This document shows positions 5,611 to 5,962 of a stretch of DNA of 5,962 bases, piece by piece. The notes under the pieces are model-generated. The model made no database searches. It was given only the letters and a program-made list of their open reading frames with translations, and was not told the origin of the DNA. How positions within the stretch are numbered: position 1 is the first letter of the stretch; every line of letters begins with the position of its first letter. Origin of the DNA: Candidatus Bathyarchaeota archaeon RBG_13_60_20 (GTDB lineage: Archaea > Thermoproteota > Bathyarchaeia > TCS64); assembly GCA_001775965.1 (NCBI GenBank), contig MEZG01000030.1, positions 1 to 5,962 of the forward strand. The letters run 5' to 3'. The position numbers and the translations under genes are program-made.

Positions 5611-5962
5611 ATGAACAAGAAGGTCAATACTGTAATCGCGTTAATGCTTGTGGGCGCCTTCCCAGCGCTCAGTCTATACAGCGGTGGCCTAGGCCCCTCG
5701 TTCAGTGCTGAGGGTGCGCAGGCCGTGGCCCTGGTCTACCTAAAGAGTATGCCCACCTACGCTTTCGACGGGCTGCCCGAGTCGGTGGAGGTAGTTAAGG
5801 TGGAGCCCCTCAGGATGCTCAACACATGGGAGGTCACAGTAGCCTTCACCTCAAGGCACAGCGGCTACGGCGACAGGACGAGGCAGATGCTGTTGCAGGT
5901 TCTGACACCCCACGTGGCCAAGATTGTGGTCAGCGAGGGCCAGGTCAGGGTGGCCGTGACGG
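5611..5962 (+). CDS. Predicted exported protein of unknown function, 3' end outside window
   Basis: An open frame of 117 codons runs from ATG 5611 to the window end without a stop, so it is partial. Residues 1-22 look like a signal peptide or membrane anchor: two lysines (3-4), a hydrophobic stretch VIALMLVGAFPALSL (8-22), then a Ser/Gly-rich segment. The rest appears to be a compact extracellular domain: AQAVALVYLKSMPTYAFDG (36-54), an alternating beta-like stretch to TWEVTVAFTSRHSGYGDR (72-89), then QMLLQVLTPHVAKIVVSEG (92-110). The YGDR...QMLxQVxTPH text resembles, from memory, small secreted proteins common in Thaumarchaeota and some bacteria, for which I know no function. There is no Shine-Dalgarno before the ATG, consistent with a very short leader. 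Base use fits a real gene in this genome. It diverges from nadM and shares its promoter region. Confidence 0.75.
   Translation, partial: MNKKVNTVIALMLVGAFPALSLYSGGLGPSFSAEGAQAVALVYLKSMPTYAFDGLPESVEVVKVEPLRMLNTWEVTVAFTSRHSGYGDRTRQMLLQVLTPHVAKIVVSEGQVRVAVT

Overview
The window comes from an archaeon, most likely a thermophilic member of the TACK group (Crenarchaeota or Thaumarchaeota-like). The evidence is the gene content: an archaeal 20S proteasome beta subunit, an XPB helicase with its Bax1 partner, archaeal-type NMN adenylyltransferase (NadM), archaeal RNA 3'-phosphate cyclase and a solo B3/B4-domain protein. TATA-type promoter elements, GC-rich coding with heavy AGG arginine use, and a mix of Shine-Dalgarno and apparently leaderless starts agree with this. 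I cannot name the genus.

Layout. Six genes lie on the minus strand and are read from right to left: nadM (4940-5482, TTG start), the B3/B4 protein (4270-4947), rtcA (3230-4273), xpb (1859-3181), bax1 (723-1862) and psmB (60-668). nadM, B3/B4 and rtcA overlap by 8 and 4 nt and look like one operon. A 48-nt gap with a candidate weak promoter and a small palindrome precedes the second unit, xpb-bax1, whose genes overlap by 4 nt (ATGA). A 54-nt gap with a good TATA box precedes psmB. On the right, a 128-nt divergent intergenic region (5483-5610) holds TATA-like elements for both directions and a cluster of AGTGTT-type half-sites. Beyond it a plus-strand gene for a predicted exported protein of unknown function starts at 5611 and runs off the window. 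Positions 1-59 show no supportable feature.

Function. The units cover NAD synthesis plus tRNA/RNA end metabolism, DNA repair or transcription-coupled helicase work (XPB-Bax1), and protein degradation. The most notable point is that three of the proteins depart from family norms at catalytic sites. The proteasome beta subunit has Ala (GCG) where the active-site Thr1 should be. The XPB homologue has Ala-Asp-Glu in place of the Arg-Glu-Asp (RED) motif. Bax1 keeps its N-terminal and C-terminal regions but seems to lack the block where the PD-(D/E)XK-like nuclease signature normally sits. I infer a non-catalytic proteasome beta paralogue and a possibly nuclease-less helicase partner. I see no CRISPR array, mobile element, tRNA or rRNA.
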